From contig CM060895.1 of the NCBI GenBank assembly GCA_030762935.1, positions 79,306,001 through 79,370,000 on the forward strand: a DNA stretch of 64,000 nt, written 5' to 3'. The stretch is from Hymenopus coronatus. Lineage: Eukaryota; Arthropoda; Insecta; Mantodea; Hymenopodidae. Positions 46,646 through 58,711 of the stretch are shown here, piece after piece. Within the stretch, counting starts at the first letter, position 1. Each line of letters begins with the position of its first letter. The position numbers and the translations under genes were made by a program. The notes below the pieces were generated by a model that saw only the letters and a program-made list of their open reading frames with translations, searched no databases and had not been told where the DNA came from.

Positions 46646-46888
46646 TTTTTTTGGTAGTATTTAACGCCCGCTTTAACTACTTATGGCACGGCAGGCGGTG
46701 ACACTGGTGATACATGAATGATGATGGAGCACCGGTGGAATGCGATGGAGGGGGAAACTGGAGTACCCGGAGAAAACCCGCCCCAGCGCCGCTTAATGTC
46801 CACCACAGATCTCACATGCGCTTGGGATCGAACCCCGGCCGTCTAGGTGAGAGGCAAGTGGTCTAACCACTCGGCCACGGCGCGGCCC
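46646..46888 (-). mobile_element. SINE S-A, inverted, complete
   Basis: The complement has GCCGCGCCGTGGCCGAGTGG, the B box and the full body. An 18-bp target duplication with two differences flanks it (46628-46645 and 46889-46906, ATGATGCAGTGT and ATGATACAGTGT). Confidence 0.93.
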
Positions 46889-46974
46889 ATGATACAGTGT
46901 GTTGTTATTAATGCCGACACCCTTCATTCTCCACACGTATGCTGTCACACGATATTTTGTGTCAGTCTTGCATT

Positions 46975-47960
46975 ATGTATACGGCAGACGAATACATAGA
47001 TATGCTTTTGATCGACGGAGAAGCAAGAATAAATGCACAAGCGGTTCAGCATTTATACCGGGAGAAATATCCGAATAGACGACAACCAACAGCAAACACC
47101 TTCCGGAATGTTGAAAGCCGTCTGCGTGTAACAGCGTCGCTTGCAATTATGCCTCCTGTTAGACATGCACCAGCAACATCGGGTGTTAAGGTAGAAGCTG
47201 TTTTGAACTCCTTCCAGGACAATCCGTACACTAGTATACGAGCAGTTGCTCAGCCAGTCTTTTGTAGTGCGAATATTGAACACTAATAAGTTTCATCCGT
47301 ATCATTTGCACTTACTCCAAGCACTTCACGGGAGAGATTTCGAAGTTCAAGTGGCCTTTTGTGAATGGTTGCTGGAGCGAGTAGCAAATGATGAGGGATT
47401 CATATTCAGGATCCTGTTTTCTAACGAAGCAAGATTCTACAACAATAGAACCGTAAATCCCCACAATTTGCACTGTAGGAGTGTTAATAATCTTCATTGG
47501 GTAAGGGAGACAGCATTACAAGAGCAGTGGGGAGTGAATGTCTGGTGTGGAATCTTGGGAGACCATCTTGTGGGACCATTATTCTTCGAGGGGCATCCAA
47601 CAGGAGCACACTACCTGGAATTATGAGCTACTCTTATTATTAGACAACGTGTCTCTGCAGGCGCGAATGACGATGTGGTTTCATCACGATGGCACTCCTC
47701 CGCATCGTTCGAGGATCGTCTGCAGTCATTTGAATGCTGCACATCCGGTCATTAGATAGGAAGCCGAGGACAGTCTCCTGTCCCTGTCCTGCCGGATCAC
47801 CTGATCTGATACTCCTTGACTTCTTCCTCTGGGATTATTTAAAAGAACGCGTTTATGCAGAAGAGCTAGACAATCCAGAAACCCTGCGTATTACAGTTGC
47901 CTGTAGATCTATTCAACCCGCCATGCTACACCGAGGCAGAGACTCTATTGAATAGCGTGC
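46975..47960 (+). pseudogene. DUF4817/DDE_3-type transposase pseudogene
   Basis: The + strand begins MYTADEYIDMLLIDGEARIN, then AVQHLYREKYPNRRQPTANT (N-terminal helix-turn-helix region). It then needs shifts near 47255, 47626 and 47755 to read VRILNTNKFHPYHLHLLQAL, ILFSNEARF, VNVWCGILGDHLVGPLFF, WFHHDGTPPHRSRIV, SPDLILLDFFLWDYLKERVY and ACRSIQPAMLHR. The family cuts and pastes through a DD[E/D] site. The first acidic residue is Asn here (consensus FSDEA), the other two blocks are kept. Length is close to complete. Inactive by frameshift and by the active-site change. Terminal inverted repeats were not identified. Confidence 0.88.
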
Positions 47961-48358
47961 CCAAGCGTGCTTTACCCAAGAAGGTCACCAATTCGAGCAG
48001 TTGCTTCGTTAGAGGAATCGTGTTCCAGGAATAGAAAATGGGTCATTCCAGTGCCACAAAACATACCAATATGAAACGATATTTCTAATGACACAATAAT
48101 TCAATGTCTGCAAACTTGTGTTTAACTTCTATGTTAAACTCTGGTTATGTAATTTCCTTCTCTTCCGTGTTCAACTCTGTACTTAGGTAAAAATGATCAT
48201 CTCAATTGCACCTGCCTATAGCTATGTTTAAACAACTACTTACTTGTAGTTCACCATAAAGAAACATCAAACATAATAAAACAATTAAAATGAAAATAAT
48301 AACCACTTCAAATTAATAATTGTAATTTGTGAATACTACACGGTAAAAACAATTAGTA
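47961..48358. other. Unassigned, possibly the 3' flank of the transposon
   Basis: No inverted repeat matching the upstream flank was found by eye. Confidence 0.35.
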
Positions 48359-48435
48359 GATACAGGGGATTCGAACCACCTTCACAACTAACAGATTAGC
48401 TCCGAGTCTTGCGCTCGTTCCAACTGAGCTACCTA
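48359..48435 (-). repeat. tRNA-like segment, probably a SINE head
   Basis: The complement has TAGGTAGCTCAGTTGG (A box) and GGTTCGAATCCCC (B box) at tRNA spacing, but the acceptor ends do not pair, so it is not a working tRNA gene. Confidence 0.6.
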
Positions 48436-48439
48436 GTAA

Positions 48440-49212
48440 CTTTAGATATCAACATTCCGTTTAACATGTAACATGCAGCATTCGCTGGTCCCAGCGAACC
48501 TTTGCAGTGGTGCAAACCTCAGCTGTCTAATTACCAGTATATTAAAAGGCGATGCGATAACATCTATATTAGTAGGAATTTCATCGAGTGTTTAACATCC
48601 ATGTTAAATACGTGGGTAGAACCTGGTAATGTGGTCGATGTTTTCATGTTGAAGTATATAATGCGGATTGCATAAAACTCGAGAATAAGGGGCAGCTGAC
48701 TCACCTGGTATAGATGGTAGAGGAAGCCAAGTTATACCTATAGAAATCATCATCCTTTGAGACGCTGGAATAATAAGCAATTTTGTTAGTGTTTAATATA
48801 AGTTATTCGTTTTAAAGTTTGGACACTTTCATCCAGTTAATTTTGTAGCAAGGGTGACGAAAATGGAAATGCGTATATTTAAAGGTCGTGTTTGAGGAAG
48901 GTTTGCACAGCCGGTTAAATTAAGCTCATGGAATTTCTTACAACTGCAGGAAACATAGGAATGAATTACTGTGAGAGTTGTCAGGTTTATTTCAAATTAA
49001 AGTCCCTCTCTCCTACTTTCACCCAAGTTATTACGTCCTCCTTCTAGTTGAGTTTGCTTCCTTTCCGCTCCGTTTCCTTCCAAGATTATCTACATCTAAC
49101 CCTCTTGTGCTTGGGGATGATAACAAAAATATGAGTCTTATTTTCCTTCATGTGGTCTAGAGAAAGTTTCGCATTTATTGCTCTAGATATGAAACCAGAA
49201 AAATAATTGAAC
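48440..49212. other. Unassigned
   Basis: No feature recognised; a frame at 48978-49160 has no support. Confidence 0.45.
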
Positions 49213-49358
49213 AAAAACTATTGAATGTGCTACATTCATATGCTTTTCTCTAACTCTTCTGCAACAAACTATTCTTACAGAAATAATTATTTATGCTACT
49301 TCAAGCTAATCGAGATAAAATTAGATATATTCTTGCTACATATTTCCTAGGAGGTACA
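49213..49358 (-). repeat. R9 fragment, inverted
   Basis: TTGAATGTGCTACATTCATA to AGGAGGTACAACAT: the first 145 bases of an inverted copy, cut by the next one. Confidence 0.75.
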
Positions 49359-49895
49359 ACATAAAAAATATGATGTGTTACATTTACATGAATTCCTCTA
49401 CCTATTCAGTAACAAACTATTCTTGCTAAAGCAATCTATATACAAAAACTATGTACTTCATGCTTTTCAAGATAAACAGTAGTGGAAATTGTCTTATTAC
49501 ATAGTTCTTTATAAGTAGAAAGAAAGGGAATACACTAGGCTAAAGCGGTAGTCAAATATTTTAAAAGCTGGTTACTATGTGATTTAAACTGGGTCCCCTT
49601 TGCATGGACAGGAATAAAACAAAAGAAACAAGAGTAACTAAATCCTGTTTGAAAAAAGCTTATTCGTTTTAAAATTGAAACAAAAAAAAACAAGAAATAT
49701 CTCGGAAATGGTTAGCTCCACAAAAATTGTATTCAACATAATTTGTGTGTTGTAAAGAGGCCTACATGTTTTGTAAAATAACTTTTTGTCTATCTCTTAC
49801 GGTTTACCAATTAGACAAAAGAAATCCAAGAGCAGGGCTTCACATCTATTTCCAGAAAATACAAGATATACATACATGTAACATTTATGAAAATG
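49359..49895 (-). repeat. R9 copy, inverted, terminal third missing
   Basis: Begins AAAAAATATGATGTGTTACA, passes the auto-fold region and the core near 49850, and ends around TCTTAAAATATTG. Confidence 0.8.
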
Positions 49896-50459
49896 TCTTA
49901 AAATATTGTATTAGATTAAATTAGAAAGCATTCTGTAGGTTCATTTAGGCCAGGAAGCCACTGAACATAGAACTTGTCAAGACATATACATTTATGCATA
50001 TGTTTATATACTATGGAGAAAAAAAAATGTATAAAGCTCGTGCTTCAAGATTGGGTTACAAAAACAGCAGAATAGACATATAATCACACCATTTGTATTT
50101 GAGGCGTCTATACACTTAATGTGCTCTATAAAAGCACATGAACTTTTTTTTTTCAATCACATAAATACGAAGAGTATAAAAAATTAGTGTTAAAATGTAT
50201 AAATAAATATGATTTCACTATATGTAACACTGATGTAATGTCAGATAATAGTTATCTAATAATCGACGTAATAGTTACTACCAGTAATTATATAAAATTA
50301 AAATATTATTGTATAATGTACTCTTTATAAATGTCAACAAATTACAATACATATTCACAAATATGTTGCAGAATTTCCAATGCAAAAATTTACAATTATG
50401 CACTAGAGTGTAAAATATCAGACCTTGTGTCATTACTAAATACTAAAAAAATTCATTTG
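49896..50459. other. Unassigned AT-rich DNA
   Basis: Nothing recognised. Confidence 0.45.
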
Positions 50460-50594
50460 ACACATTCTTACTTTTAATCAAAATAGTTATACCTATTTTT
50501 GAGACACTCAACAGTTTCGAAAAGATTTCAAGCAAAGAGTAGATTGAAGGGGGAGGGGGATTGTTTATAAAAATTTTCGTATTTTTTTTTATTT
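50460..50594 (-). repeat. R9 fragment, inverted
   Basis: The segment with GAGGGGGATTG and AAAATTTTCGTATT matches the R9 part beside the CCCCACC block. Confidence 0.6.
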
Positions 50595-50599
50595 TTCAT

Positions 50600-50828
50600 T
50601 TTTAACATCTAAGGTCATATTGGGGGCTTTCCACTTGAAACAACTCGTCTGTAGCTTCTTTTACGTTGGTTTAAATACTTTTGTTTTACTCAAACATGCA
50701 CACATTCACACTCACAAACTTCTAGACTCTGTGGGGGGCTAGAGAAAAATTCCCCGCCCCAGCCGGGAATCGAACCCGGGACCCCTGGGTGAAAAGTCGG
50801 CTCGCTGACCACTCAACCACGGAGGTAG
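50600..50828 (-). mobile_element. SINE S-C, best copy
   Basis: The complement reads CCTCCGTGGTTGAGTGGTCA (A box), GGGTTCGATTCCCGG (B box), GGGAATTTTTCTCTAG and TTGTGAGTGTGAATGTG. It lies between two R9 fragments. Confidence 0.85.
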
Positions 50829-50839
50829 TTAATCTTTTA

Positions 50840-51415
50840 ATGGATGCAATATTTAAATACCAAGTATGGTTTAAACAAAGTGTTTAAAGAAAATCCCTCT
50901 TCCCGCAACTACTCTTAACATGGAAAAAAATTCGAACATTTTGGTTTTCTCAAAAATGACTAAGGATTTTAATTAAAATGGCTTATATTTAAGATACATT
51001 ACAAATAAAATAGGTATCTTGAATTTTCCAGGAATAGCCTCTGAAGGCCTCTTTATTCTGGATGAACTTGTTTTGAAGTTTGCATAACTGGTAAACCGTA
51101 ACAGATAGACAAAAATTTACTTCACAAAAAACGTAGACCTCGTTAAAAGCACAATTTATGTCATATACATTATTTTTCGTGGATTTTCGATATTCATTTT
51201 CGATATATTGCTTGTAATTGGTTTCACTTTTAAAATACTTAAACTTTTCTCATTCGGGAAGTTGTCAACTCCTGACCACGCTTTAAAAAAAAACGGATTT
51301 CAAATCCATAGCAACTACATTTTAAAATATTGGACTGTCGGTTTAGCCTAGAGTATTCCTTTATTTCTCTTCTGCTTATAAGGAACTAATTAATAAGACC
51401 GTTTCTGCTAAGCTG
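50840..51415 (+). repeat. R9 copy, 5'-truncated
   Basis: From AATACCAAGTATGG through the core near 51030 to TAATAAGACCGTTTCTGC. Confidence 0.8.
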
Positions 51416-51850
51416 TATGTAAAGGCAGTTTGTTCTCTGAAACTCAAGCAGCGGTTACTGACAGTGCCTCTTTGCAAGAATCTTCCGATTCTCTGTAGCT
51501 GGAAAATTTCAAGTGAAAGCCTTCGAAAATTAAATTTGTGTATCAAGCAAAAAAAACACTCACAATATAATATTGAACTTTTATATTCCTTTTAAAAACA
51601 AGATTTGATTAAGGCAGTGGGAGTATGCTAGCAAAGAATTGAGAACATCACACGAATTCCTTCAGTGATTGCTTTTACCATATAGGGATAACCAAAATAT
51701 AACAATATTACTTTGTAAAATTTACATAATATAACGATTACAAAGGTAAAGATGAGAAGAAAGTAAATTGTTACTCAGTCTTCTACTGGCTAACGACAAC
51801 AAAAGCAACTGGGACAGATTAATGTGGCAAATGGGAACTAGTTAGTATGA
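51416..51850. other. Unassigned
   Basis: No feature recognised. Confidence 0.45.
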
Positions 51851-52845
51851 ATATATTTATTGTTTTGGTGATTAACAATTAAGCAATGAAATCGTCGTTA
51901 ACGACAGTTGATAGAGGTGTTTGTTAGTGGCGGTTTTCATAATTAAGATAATTGAAACCGGACACCGTTTGGAATGTCCAATCACTGAATATGGCTAGCT
52001 TTCTTCCATTGCATTGGGTATGAAACAAAGATCAGGAATAGCGTGACTCAGGTTAGGAGAGTGGAAACTCGAAAGGTAGTTGATGAAGCTGGTAAGAGGA
52101 TTTGCCCATCATGTGGAGATCAGGAAAACTGGAAGCAATTTTGGCAGATTGCGTGGTAGATGAAGGATGCTAGGAAATATTATTGCCGGAAGTATTTTTA
52201 GCTTCAAACAGACGAAGGACAGCATTCTAGGGATTTGATTCTATACAGCCAAAACTGGTCAAACCTGGGCATATACTTAATTAAAATAAGTGTACTAAGA
52301 GATAAAATATTTGTGTAAATATTGTAAAGACTTATTTGGTGTTTGAGTAATCTATATGTGTGAATACTGGGTGTAATTGTGAGTTCAAGTGTAAGTGTGT
52401 GTGTGAGTGATATCAGAATGTACTTTCTTTTATTGTTCTGTGGTTCTGTTGTAGTTGCGCGCGAGCGTGCATATGTGTGTATTTGTCTGTGTGTGTATTT
52501 CCAATGTTGTAAACATATATAAAATAGATATGCAAGTAATATTTTAAATTCAAGTATTTTAGGCGGAATATACTCATGCAACTGTATGACGCAAATATTG
52601 TATCGTAAACTAAATAAATACTAATACTACTACTACTCCTCCTCTTCCTTCCATTGCCGTGGACAGACCTGCGGCGCTGGGAAGGCTAAACCAGGTCAGT
52701 GATTGGACATTTGAAATGGCGTTCTGTTTCAATTAACCTTACTGCCTAAACCATCACAACAAACTTCTCTATCAAATGTCATTAACGGCCATTTTGGTGT
52801 TCATTTGTTAAACCCAAGCAACACACATAACAAATATATGGCTCA
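51851..52845. mobile_element. About 1-kb element with long imperfect terminal inverted repeats
   Basis: About 51885-51985 (TTGATAGAGGTGTTTGTTAG, then AATGTCCAATCACTGA) is the inverted complement of about 52700-52820 (CAGTGATTGGACATT, then AACAAACTTCTCTATCAA), roughly 100-130 bases with gaps. The interior (52000-52690) has no recognisable protein. Probably a non-autonomous DNA transposon. Exact ends and target duplication were not resolved. Confidence 0.65.
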
Positions 52846-52854
52846 ACAATTAGC

Positions 52855-53330
52855 GTAGCTCAGGTTGTAGCGTCTGTGACCCGCATTCCGGGTCTTATCC
52901 CGACTACCGCCTGCTCTGACCCTGTTTTTCGGGTTGCTTCAGATCAGCAGGCAACACAAGGGTGGTCTTCTGCCACTGTTTTTTCAGTCCATTATTTCTA
53001 TACTTATCACTTTATTATCTGTTTCCTAGTTGAAGCACCAGGCGTCCGTGTTTGGCATGTAACTTGCGCTCTGTAAAAGTTTCACGCTGGAATCGTTGCG
53101 AAGACCTCTCTGTCAGGACTTATATAGTATCATGGGGACTTACAGGGCTTGAGTAAGTGCGCCGGGCGACATAGGATGCGTTTTATATGGAAGCGTTACG
53201 AATTTCGGCCATGTTTGCGCCCGTCGTCGTCCGCAGCTGGTTGCCCTTAGGGGTCCCCACATCCCTCCATGCAAGTTGCAAAAGGGTATGTGCCCCAGGG
53301 ATTAGGCCACCAAGTGTAAATCCTTAATCT
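52855..53330 (+). mobile_element. S-D element with tRNA-like head
   Basis: TAGCGTAGCTCAGGTTGTAG is an A-box-like head, and the long body is shared with 24800-25210. It abuts the preceding inverted-repeat element. SINE-like, unusually long. Confidence 0.6.
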
Positions 53331-53499
53331 TACTTAATTCCATCTGCTCTAATTTTCTCATGTCTAATGCGCCATTCACAATGTGAGTAAGCGCAGACGT
53401 AGCGTAACACAGGATTTTGCACACTTGTTATTCAATGAAAGCGTCACAGTTACGCAATGCAATGAAACGCAAGAGTTAGTAAACTTCAACCTTTATCTT

Positions 53500-54222
53500 T
53501 ACATTGTACTCAGAGAAAGAATTCTGCATTCCTTCCTCTATGCATTGCCTACTGTTCAACATCAGACAATTGCAATGCTAGGTTTTACAGCGTCTACCAT
53601 ACAAAGTCCGTATGTGTCTCTGGGAGCATACCTCAAAATGGAAATATCCCTTAAATGCCAAACGTTAAGTTTAGTATCTTCCAAGAATGCGAAACGAAGA
53701 CTTTTATGACAATCCCTCATTCCAAACAACCCTTTACATGGAAGATTTTTCGAAGCTTTCAATTTTCTCAAACATGACAGTAAAGATTTTGATTAAAATA
53801 TCGCATGTTAAATATATATGTATACACATACAAATTGTATACCATTTTTAAAACACACAATGTATATCCTATACATGTTTGTTTTGGATCTATTCCCGAG
53901 ATATTCCTTATTATTTGTTTCAATTTTAAAACATTACACTTTACCCAAAATAAAGTCGTCTGTGTTTCTTTTGTTTTACACCTGGCCACGCATAGAGGGA
54001 ATGTCAATGACAATTACATAACGACAGATTTTAAAACATTTGAATATCACGTAAGCCTAGTGTACTCCCTTAGCTACCTTCTACTTATAAGGAACCAAGT
54101 AACACGATTATTCTGTTAATGTTAAACGTCGATTAGCATGAATTAGATCGAAAAATAAACATTTATAAGGCGTTTGTGGAATAGGCAGAGAAAGTCATGT
54201 GAATGGAACACACAAGATTTTT
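53500..54222 (+). repeat. R9 copy
   Basis: From CAGAGAAAGAATTCTGCATT to GTGAATGGAACACACAAGAT. The core is deleted and the microsatellite reduced to GTATGTGTCTCTGGG. Confidence 0.8.
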
Positions 54223-54451
54223 TTCAAGTTGTGGCCTTGTATGCCTTAATATCTTAGCACCTGCTCAGCAACACTAGCGCTGTCTGGAGGTATAGGAGTT
54301 ATTTACAAGGATTATCTTAGAAAGTCATAGAAGCAGGGGTACCTACTTACAAAGTATAACCAATGTCGGAAACAGTCAGTCACAATTCTGAACGGTTGTA
54401 AGCACAACGACCAAACATGTTAATAACAATAATAGCAATAATAATAGTAAT

Positions 54452-55228
54452 ATTAAAAAGCTAATGTGTTCCTTTCACATGACTTTCTTTACCTGTACTA
54501 CAAACTATTCTAACCCAGATTATTCTTTTATATGCATTATGCTAATAGAGATAAACAGACATTGTCTTATTACTTACTTCTAAGTAGAATACAATAGACT
54601 AAAGTAATACTCAACTCTTTTAAAAAGCTGATCGCTATATGAACAATTGAAGTTCAGTGCCAGAAGTAAAACATAAGAGATGAAACGAAAAGTGACTTCT
54701 CGTTTGAGAAAACGTACCTAGTTCAAAGTTGAAAACAATAATATGGACTATCTCGGAAACGCTTAAATTCAATAACAAAAAATATATGTGAAATTGTGTG
54801 TTTTGACGGGAGCTTCATTTTTATTCTTAATCCTTTGTCTACCTCCTACGGTTTACGAGTTACACAAAATACTCCAAAGTGAAAGGTTTTTAGAGGCTAT
54901 TTTCTCACAATTCAAGATATACATTTTATTTGTGATGTAAATATCTTTAATATACGCTATTCTTGAGAAAAACAAAATTAAAACTCCAGGTAACGGGTAG
55001 TTTGGGTTGGGCGAATGTTCTTGAAAATTTTCGTGTGCACCTTTGAAAGATACTAAACTTAAATACCAAATGTGTTATTTAACGGTCTTTTCGTTTTTAA
55101 GCAGTGCTCTCCACACAAGCTCACACACAATTTTTAAACTTTTTTTTTATTTAGGAGACCTCAAAACCTGTATTTCTCGTAAAATTTCGATATACACTAT
55201 GTAAATAGCATGTACTGTGAAAGTAAAA
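54452..55228 (-). repeat. R9 copy, inverted, nearly full length
   Basis: From AGCTAATGTGTTCCTTTCAC to CATGTACTGTGAAAGTAAAA, with the core near 54890. Confidence 0.87.
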
Positions 55229-55617
55229 GCATAATTGAAAAGTCAAAAAGTTTAAAATATCTCTAGGTATTACAAAAACTTAACAAGGTTCTTCAACGTA
55301 ATGGTTAAAATCTTCCAAAGAAAACTTTTCGAACAATTCCACATAGTGAAGTTTTATTTCATTAGTGGTTTGGGGCGTATAATTATGTTTCGTTTCGTAA
55401 TCGGCTTACCCTCCCCGTATTTGTAGACTGACATCCCCTCTAGGACTTAAAAGCCAATGTTTAGGAGTCAGAAGCCTGTCGGGGAGCCAACGACACGAAA
55501 CCAAAGAATGGAGAACCTGTTACGATGTGTCGGACAGTAACCAGACATGAACAGGAGGAAGTGAATAATATGAAACGTAGGAGAAATTGCTAATTGGAAA
55601 GGTAATGATAGAGCAAT
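55229..55617. other. Unassigned
   Basis: No feature recognised. Confidence 0.4.
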
Positions 55618-55773
55618 TGATGGAATGAGTGGCGGGGAAACCCGGAGGCCCCGGAGGAAACCTGCCCAGTCCCCGCTTCGTCCATCACGAATCCCACGGT
55701 GCGGGCGCTTGGGATCAAAACGGGACCGCCTAGGTGGGATGCGAGCGGTCTAACCACTCAATCACGGTGCGCC
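55618..55773 (-). mobile_element. SINE S-A, inverted, 3'-truncated
   Basis: The complement has GGCGCACCGTGATTGAGTGG, the B box and GGGTTTCCCCGCCACTC. The S-A tail is missing. Confidence 0.82.
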
Positions 55774-56049
55774 TGTATAATTATGTAATAACCTTAACTA
55801 TAAGTTATACGCTTTAGGATGTATCATAAGGTCACAAATCGTAAAAATTGGCTATTTTCAGAGTTTAAGAGACAGGTTTCCCAATTCATCTCTAAATCTT
55901 CACGCCTGCTGATAAGCAATATAAGCCACGTTTTCCGCACTGTTCATCGTCGAGGCAAAACTTCTGGTCTATGTATAGGAAACCGTATTGGTGGGGTACA
56001 TATGTGTAGAAGGTAAAATTTATAGTATCTTTACATCACTTTATCACAA
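55774..56049. other. Unassigned
   Basis: A 65-codon frame at 55819-56016 has no recognised homologue. Confidence 0.4.
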
Positions 56050-56195
56050 ATATTCACACTACCATTCATAATTACACACTCTTGGGAAAATAGGGAATTA
56101 ATTCTTGTCTGGAGACAAATTTTCGCCTTCAAAGCGGAAATCGAAACTGTGACCCTTCGTACTGCAGGAAGATACTCTGCCGACTGAGCTACAAT
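56050..56195 (-). mobile_element. SINE S-C, inverted
   Basis: The complement reads GTAGCTCAGTCGGCAGAGTA (A box), AGTTTCGATTTCC (B box), then AAATTTGTCTCC and GAGTGTGTAATTATGAATG, related to the copies at 35270 and 50600. Confidence 0.75.
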
Positions 56196-56544
56196 TATAT
56201 TTTGTAGTATTATAACTGATTTTACGACACTTTAATACTTAAAAATCGTTAAATGTACTGAGATGTTCAAAATTTGCAAAACACTATAGGCTGTTTTTAT
56301 GGTTAGTTTTAAGCGACCTCGTAATAACTGAATAAAGCCATAGAGAGATCGCTTGTTATTATATGATAACCTTTCACCTTACCAGAAAGGTAATAAAGAA
56401 CGTAGAAGGCTACCTATAAGGAATAACTTCAAGGAAAGCAATCTCTGGGAACTCATATTACAGTATATATAGAAGAATGGAATTTTCCCAACGGAAGTGG
56501 AAGATTATAAGAAAGTGTGCGAATATGAAAAGAGTAAAAACGTG
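56196..56544. other. Unassigned
   Basis: No feature recognised. Confidence 0.4.
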
Positions 56545-56763
56545 ATATCTTAAACCCATATGACTTTCTCTAATCACTATTTTTCAAACTATTCTTAAAA
56601 AAGGCTTATGCTTCATCTAATTCATTTTAATCGAGAAATACTTCAACAGAAATTACCATATTACATATTTCCTTGTAGATATAATGGGAATAGGGAATAG
56701 GATGAAGCGATAGTAAAATCCTTTAGGAATAGTTGCTATATGTTGGCTCAAAATTACGTTCTC

Positions 56764-56817
<54 letters not shown>

Positions 56818-57320
56818 GAATAATGGCTTCTATTTGAAGAAAATATTAGCATTCAAAATTTGAAATTAATAACCAGAAGTATTTCAAAAATGCTTAACTT
56901 GAGAAAAAAATATTGGACCTAAATTTTGCCCCTTAAAATACCTTAATTTTTGGTGAATTAAGATTTTGTTTCTCTCTTCCGAATATAGAGCTTTGTAGGT
57001 AATCCCCATACATATTAAACGAAAACTTAATCATGAAAATATCTCAAAGAACGCGGTTAATCAAAACCGTTAGAGCTATTTTTGAGAAAATTAAAATCCA
57101 TTTAAGGAGTAGTTTGGGTGGAGGGTTTTCTTGATAATCTTCGTACATCCTTGAAAGGTGCTAAAATAAAAATACGAAGTTTACACACATTTATACACAA
57201 ACTAGGATGCTTTTTAAAACGCATCTTTTTGGTTCCAGGGGCCCCACATTATTTACGGTGAAATTTCGATATAAAAGCTTTGGGTGGAATAAAATACTTC
57301 CCCTATTTACTTTATATATA
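56545..57320 (-). repeat. R9 copy, inverted, diverged
   Basis: From AACCCATATGACTTTCTCTA to AAATACTTCCCC. The core is poorly conserved. A (GA)n tract lies inside. Confidence 0.75.
56769..56816. repeat. (GA)n microsatellite
   Basis: About 24 GA units, inside the diverged R9 copy but not at the usual GT position. Confidence 0.95.
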
Positions 57321-58664
57321 ATATATGTATAATATAATACAAACTTAAAACTGAAACAACTTTAAGCCTATAGGTATATCAAATTGCTCATATTTATTCC
57401 GATTTCAGAGCACTAGAAGTTTGATGAATGCATATAGTTTGTGTAATATTAGACATCTAGTAGTTGATGCAATGAACTGTATTTCGAAAGTGTCCCAAAT
57501 TTTATCGACAAGCAAATTCGGACATACTTCCATAACCACTCAATAAAAGATTGTTAAAACTGTTACTACGTGTCCAAATTAGCGTGTGAGTCGTGTTTCT
57601 ACTCGCAGCCTGGATTGTTTAAAACGAAACCTGCAATATTGGCCCAATAAGATTACGCTTATCGGAAATGTCTTGCTGCGTATATGGGCTATACGGGATG
57701 TTAGAGGTACAGGTACAGATACAAATACTTTGATAAATGGTACCTCAACGTGTACCTAATATAGTATGGTAGGGATTTTTGTTTCTCTTCGTCCAACAAT
57801 CCTTCCATAAATCATTCAATTAATTTACTACCTGACTGTTTTATATGGTCTTAACTGCGTGGCAGAATAAACTATCCGTTTTACCTCCACGTCTTCACAC
57901 CTTAATACGTTACGTGCTGGCCTAGTTATGCAGAAAGCACTCAAACTCACTTCCGATACAGCATTTGTTATAGTAAGGCCCGCCCATTAAAGATTATGCT
58001 TCCAATCCACGGTCTCGGGGAAAATAAACGGTATGCTTTGCGTGTGTCTCGTCTCAGAGTTACTAATCAACTCGAAAGCATACTACCCTTAATAAGTAAA
58101 ATTATAAATTCATAAATGAAGCCATACTGATGTAATGTTTAGTTTACTGTTCTTAATTACCATTACAAATATCTGCTCTTATACCCCTAAGAGACTGTAT
58201 GCGAGTTGCCAGAGCCGAAGAAATTCTGTTATGACAGACTTCAGAGCGTGCAGTTGGATTAGAGAGCTAGCCAAAGCATTCTACAGCTGGGTGTACGAGT
58301 GTCGAAGTGGATTTCCGTCCCGCAGGAGCTCTTTTACGTGCCGCTTTTAAGCACACTCAGAAACCATTGATCTGGATTTTAAAACTCGTTATGATTTCGA
58401 GACATAACCTTATTCATTAAGTTTATAGCGGTTAATTATTATTTATTGTTGATAAAAGACGCTTTCCCAAATTTTAAATACTAGAGGATTAAGAATATAG
58501 TAAAGAATATATAAGATAGAAGCTGACTCACCCAGGCCGACAGCAATTGAAGATATTTTTGTCATCTTCTTAAGCATGTTTCTGAAAGAAACAATAGAAC
58601 GAAGTATAGTTCCAAAAATTGAATACAAAGGTATTCTAATTCCTTGACCACATGTTGGTAAACG

Positions 58665-58668
<4 letters not shown>
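57321..58668. other. Unassigned AT-rich DNA
   Basis: Frames at 58135-58350 and 58443-58754 are not recognised; the second runs through a simple repeat. Confidence 0.45.
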
Positions 58669-58704
<36 letters not shown>

Positions 58705-58711
58705 CCTCTCT
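58669..58711. repeat. (CT)n microsatellite
   Basis: CT repeat with two interruptions. Confidence 0.9.

Noticed and set aside
48359..48435. Functional tRNA gene
   Set aside because: A and B boxes are present but the acceptor-stem ends do not pair. The other tRNA-like segments in the window are likewise SINE heads.
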